A stretch of DNA of 64,000 nucleotides from Nephrocerus scutellatus (taxonomy: Eukaryota > Arthropoda > Insecta > Diptera > Pipunculidae), in NCBI GenBank assembly GCA_947095585.1, contig OX352764.1:6371001-6435000 (forward strand), in the 5' to 3' direction. A program made the translations under genes and the position numbers. The notes below the pieces were generated by a model. It had not been told where the DNA came from. It made no database searches and worked only from the letters and a program-made list of their open reading frames with translations. Below, piece after piece: positions 54,801 through 60,800 of this stretch. Within the stretch, counting starts at the first letter, position 1. The number at the start of each line of letters is the position of its first letter.

Positions 54801-57800
54801 CATTCGGTCCACAGCGACACGGCGACGAACACTTTCCATTGACGCAGGCCTCATTCGAGTTACACTCGGTGTCGTCCCGACAGCCCTGCACGCGCGTACA
54901 TTCGACATATGCATTGCCAACGAATCCGGCCACACAGTGACACTCAATACCATGATTGGCAGGAATGCACTCGGCATTCTCACCGCAGGAATCTTCCATG
55001 CATGGGTTGACGCAGCGTCTATTAAGGCGATCACAAAGCTTGTTCGACGGGCAATCCTCATTGTATTGGCAAACTGACTGATGGTCCAGGGCTGCTCGTT
55101 CGTAATGTTCGCCATCAACGGTGATTTCGGGGGTAAGGGATGTGTATGTGTGTGTGTATATTTTTTGTGTGTTTACGTGTATATGGTGTATATTTACACA
55201 GTGGTTGTGAGGTTTGGTGGTCGTGTATGTATACAATTTAGATGAGTGTCAGGATTTCAACAGCACCGACCAAGAAAACGATTTAGAAGAAGAAGAAGAA
55301 GAAGAATAAAAGAAGAAGAATGGAATTGTTGTTGGATATTAGAAATTGTTGGTTGTGTGCGGCTTTTTATAATATACATTGCGGAAAGCCGCTATATTTT
55401 GAATACAAACCTGGTTGACATCCTACAAAGCCATTGCCCTGGTAGCCATCTAAGCAACTGCAATCAGATCCGTGATTCGTGTTTATACAGACGGCATTTT
55501 GTGCGCACGGATTGCGAACATCGCATGGATGCTGACATTTGTCGCCGATGCAGGCCTCTGTTATGCCGCAATCTTCGTTCCGGGTGCATTCAACTGATGT
55601 GGTAATGGTGGTGGAAATTATTGTTGAAAAGTCGATGCGCAAAAGAAGAGAAAGAAAAGAAGAAAACAAGAATTAAGAGGGTGGGGATTTTATTTAAAAA
55701 TTTCAAAATTAAGAATGCCGCGCATGGTCAGTACCGAAATTGGTTTGCTTAAGAAATTCGATTACAAGTGATAACCGCTTTACCGAATTTCTGTTTTATT
55801 GATCGATTTACAACAAAATGTGGACACTCATAACAACCGATAAATCTTCCATGGAATCGCTTTCAATAGACAGGTTTCGCACTTCAAATCGAAACTATTT
55901 GCAAATCAAATCCAACTTCAACATAAATATCATTGCAAGTTTGTTATCCTCTATTGATCAACTCGGTCCTTCAGTGATGTCCTTCCTTTGAAGGCTTGAA
56001 GATTAAACGTTTCGGGAAAAAACGGAGTCGACCAATTGATTCCACATCGATGTCACTCTCAAATAAATGGAGCATTTGATATGTTTGGTTTTAAGGCAAA
56101 TCTATGTTGTTTCCAACTGAGACGAGTGTTTGCCTTGCTGACCGAAAGGCCCTGGGATTAGAGGATGGGTTTTTTGAAGTAAAATTTAAGAAAGCAGTAA
56201 AAGTTCAAAAGAATATATTCTGAATTCTATCAAGATAATCCTAATCCTGTGCAGTCCGGCGAAAACATTGCAAATGTCAGTGAGAGTATCGATGAAAATC
56301 CAGGTTTACTTTGTAAAACCGAAAGCATTCCTCTCTAATCCTAGAAGCCTCTTTACAGCTCGAGTCATACCATCCATCTTCCTTTGGTTTAACAGACATT
56401 CCTGGAAGGGATATACCTCCGGGAAATACCTCAGAACGAGGTGCAAAATGCCCTCTTAATCGTTAAAGAATGGGCAAATAAAAGCGGTCTGGGCATCAAC
56501 CCGAATTAAACAGAGCTTGTTCTTTTCACCAGAAAATATAATATTCCAACAGTTGATCCGCCAACACTAAATGGTCCACCCTTAGTTTTTTCTGATAAAG
56601 CAAGATTTTTCTCGGGACAATCTTGGACAGGAAACTGGGCTGGAAACCTTATATAATAGAACGAATAAATAAAGCGAATGGGGTTTGAAACCAAAGCTGG
56701 TAAACTGGCTCTACACTTCGGTAGTGAGACCAAGACTGGAAGAGTGGATCCGTAACCGATAATGAAAGAGTACAGTTTTTCACGGATGGCTCTAAGCTAG
56801 ACGGTAAAGTAGGATCAGGAGTCTTGTGTGACAAGCTGAGGTGATAGCGATTGAAAAGATAATGATTTGGCTGAAGCATAATGTACTATCTTCAAAGAAT
56901 TTTATCATTTACGTGGACAGTCAGGCGGCCATAAAAACGTTGAAGGTGGTCTCGCTGAAATCTTAGGAGGCGTTGAGCTGTCACTCCTCTCTTAACGAGA
57001 TGAGTGGGCAGTTCAATAAAAGGATCATTTGGATCCCGGGCCACACAGATGTTGAGGGAAACTGCAGGGCGGACGAGTAAGCTAGACGTGGTACGACTCT
57101 CCAGCTGCTACCGGAAAGGGCAGAGGTGGGGACTCCTATCGCGACACTGAAACTTGAGCTTCGGAAAGAGGCTGAAACAATAACAAATTGAACTAAAAAC
57201 GTTTGTTGGGATAATGATAGGACACCGCCTTCTAGGGAAACACGCGAGAAGGATGGGTGTCCAATATAATGACTTCTGCAGAAGCTGCATGGACGAGAAG
57301 GAGAAGAAGAACATAGAACATCTTCTCTGGTCATGCCCGTACTAATGCACTGAAGGCACAAACACTTAGGTAAGCGGTTAATAAAGAAGTTGAAAATACA
57401 CGTATAATTAGATTATATGTCTAAAAAAAATAAAAATAACAACAATAAGAAGTGCAAAACCTGTACGAGTGAAAAACAAGATCGAGGTTTTCGACCATTC
57501 TGGTGGTGTATAGTACAACTTTTGTTAAAAAATTGGTGACTTGATTAAAAGTTAAATTCGTAATTAGTGATATGTAAGTTTGTTGATTAATTTTGTTGAT
57601 TAGAATAAAACAAATCATTGCGAATACTATGTTGTGCGAAACCAAAGAAAAAAACCATTTCTTACTTGACTCCAGTGGTGTACACTTAACCGTTGGATTG
57701 CCCTCGTGACCCTTTGGGCATGAACAGATCGGGTGATGCATTTTTGCCACACACTTGGCCGTCGGAGCACAAACATTGGCAAACTCGCATGGATCCTGAC

Positions 57801-60800
57801 AAAGCCCCATATAGCAAGCTTCACTTTCAATGCAATCATTGTTCGATTGGCACGGTTCGGGAATCTTCGGACTACCGGGTGATTCTACTCGTAAGTTAGA
57901 AGGTTAATTGGTTAATTGTTGCGTGTTAAAAATGACAAATTAGATGTGTTATTAATTATTATGAGTGTTGGTAGGTTACTTTGCTCTCCCCTTAATAATA
58001 AATACTCTAAAAGGACGGCTACAGTATAATACTAATGGTATACATTTACAAAAAGTCTATAAAATATAGAAAAAACAGGTACTTTTTACATGAAAAAATT
58101 AATAATAAAAACGTTGGTGGTGCAAATGAGGCGTGTTCAAGAGATTGTATAAAAATTATTTTCATTCTTTCCTATAAATTACAATTACAAAATTAAGACT
58201 AACTAAGCTTGCTATCATCGTTTTTTTAACTAAACTTGAAAAGTACATATGTATGCCTTTTAAGTAACAGGTGACTATGGGTATACAATATATTATTAAC
58301 ATAAATGAATTCAAAAATTTGTGGAATTGCTAATAATTCTGTATAATTTTGTAATAAGAGTCTGGCTTTGGATATACAAAGAGATCGAATAGAAAAGAGG
58401 AAATAACTGCAAATTATAGAAAGTTTAAGATCTCAAATTTACTTAAGAACATATGGTCCTTTTTTATTTATCACTAGCTGTTGACCCCGGTGTTACCTGG
58501 GATCCCCTACCCACCCTCAAAATATCAAGACCTGTCTATATTTAAAACAAATGGTGTTGCCCAGACTGAATCCGTCTCTCTACTGAGCCAACCAAACTGA
58601 CCCCTACCCAAATGACCATCCCACTGACCCACACCAGCTTACCCCTTCCCCACAATGGCACACAACTCTGCACTGATCCAAAACTATCCTATAACCACTG
58701 GAGTAAAAACCCTTTACAATGGTGAAAACCTGATCCAAATCGGTCCAGTAGTTTCGAAGATTATCTACTAGATACAAACTTCTAAAAAAGTTTTTCAATC
58801 ATTCCTATGCACTTTTTCTTGTAGCACTGAAATTAAAATCATTTAACGTGGCCTAGCTTTTAGGTTAAATATCTGTATAAAAGATTTCCTTAAATAAAAA
58901 AAAGTGCAGCGTGGACGTAAAGAATTTAAGGAAAGGACTTGGCGAAGTCAAAAGAAAACCTTGGGGAACTATAACGCAAAGAGGTTTAGTTCGTTATTGG
59001 GACTAAGCAGAAGTAATGTAAAAATCATTACGGGCTTTCTAACAGATCATTGTAAAGTAAAAGGGCACCTAAAGAAACTAAGTATAGAAGTGGACGGCAG
59101 CTTCAGGCTTTGTGCAGAAGGGGAGGAGACTCCGTTAATTTGTATCTATGTATCGCGCTTTGAGCGCCTTATAAAAAGCAGCCAGATAAAAAATGTTGAA
59201 ATAGAGGTGTGAAATACCTTTGGAGCCTAAGCCAATGTCAAATATCAGATCATATCAGAACTTATCTCAAAAATTATAAGTTTTTTTGTTGGTTTGGTGC
59301 AATATATGTATAATCACAGCATCAGCATGTCACATATAACAAGAAGATGTCAAATTATCGTTGATGATAAAAATAAACAATTTAGAGACAAAACACAGCT
59401 CTGAGGGACACCAGTATTTATTGGGTAGATTTTAGTCGACTCATATTAATCGAAATCACTTTCACATATATACGAGTATCAGTGGTGCATTGGTTGGGCA
59501 GAGTAAACTCATTCTTTGTAGGAAATGGCAAGCAATAACACTGCTAAGCACGGGATCGTATCCTCTATAAACTAATTGAATTGATCATTAGTTTCGTCGT
59601 GGAAGAAGGCTCCCATATATAGTTTACGTTTTGGTTCAGAAGTCATGCGAGAAGACTTCAAGTCTTGCTGCATGCTTGCCTATGGGACAGTGTCCAGTGA
59701 TTACACCTAAGTTTGGGTAAGATCTGCTTTGTCGCTATACAAGTTGAAACGTTAGACCACCTACGGATAGTTTTTTTTTATTAGCATCCCACTTGAACAT
59801 GAGTTTGCATGTAGCGATTGGTATGCCTAGGGAACTATATTCAGGTAAGATGGGTAGTGTAGTTCCTTGTTTGGCGAGTTCTTCAGCCATACAGTTTCCC
59901 GGAATGTCTCCTAATGTGGTTCTAAAACTGTGAATTTAAACAGAGACATAAACCATAAAATTCACATTAAATTGAATAACATGAACTAGGGGCACTTTTC
60001 TTCATATAAGGGGCTACAGCCACACTCTTTTTCTAAACCGCTTTTATCGCTCCTTCCACCAGCCAGTTGCATGCCCACGTCTCCTTAAATTCAACTGCAA
60101 TATTCATGGCGCTCTAAATGCTCATCAGTTTACCCTCAACGGACTTTGGACGTTCAGTTAGGTTCACAGATTCGTTCTTCAGCCGTACAACGAATAACGG
60201 ATTAGGCAGGATTTCGGCGAAATCGGTCATGTATTGATCACAAAATACCGTCAGAATTATTATTGAGTCTTTTGAATAAAGATCACCGCTATGTTTATTT
60301 GACCAAAGAGCCTTACTGAGACAGGTACATGCAGTGTCAGCTTCAAAGGCAATGAGATCGTCAAATTCACCATTAACAAAGGAGTAACACAAGGCTGTGT
60401 TATCTCACCTATACTTTTTTTGATTGCCTTGAATCTCCATCATCGAATGGAATTCAATACTGCCTATTTCTGAAGCTGAACGATCTTGACTATGTTGATT
60501 CCATCTGATCGGAAGTTTTTCAAGTTAACAACTTCATCCTCACTTCTTCCTCATTTTCTAAATATTAATTATATACATATTATGTATTGTAACCTAAAGG
60601 TAAACTTTTTTAAGCGCATTCCTATCGGGGCCCTTGAACTTTCATGAGACATATGAGACATGAATGGTGCAAAGTAAACCTACACATACATATACCTAAA
60701 ATATTACATATATACAACAGCCAAACCGAATTAGCTTTTTGTCACAAAACTACAACAACAAAAAAAAACCCTCCCAAAATAATTTTTTACTTTACAGCGC

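Noticed and set aside
892..60000. Many plus-strand and off-frame open frames of 60-270 residues over the exons
   Set aside because: They are antisense or shifted readings of the Cys-rich repeats, without domains or proper codon composition.
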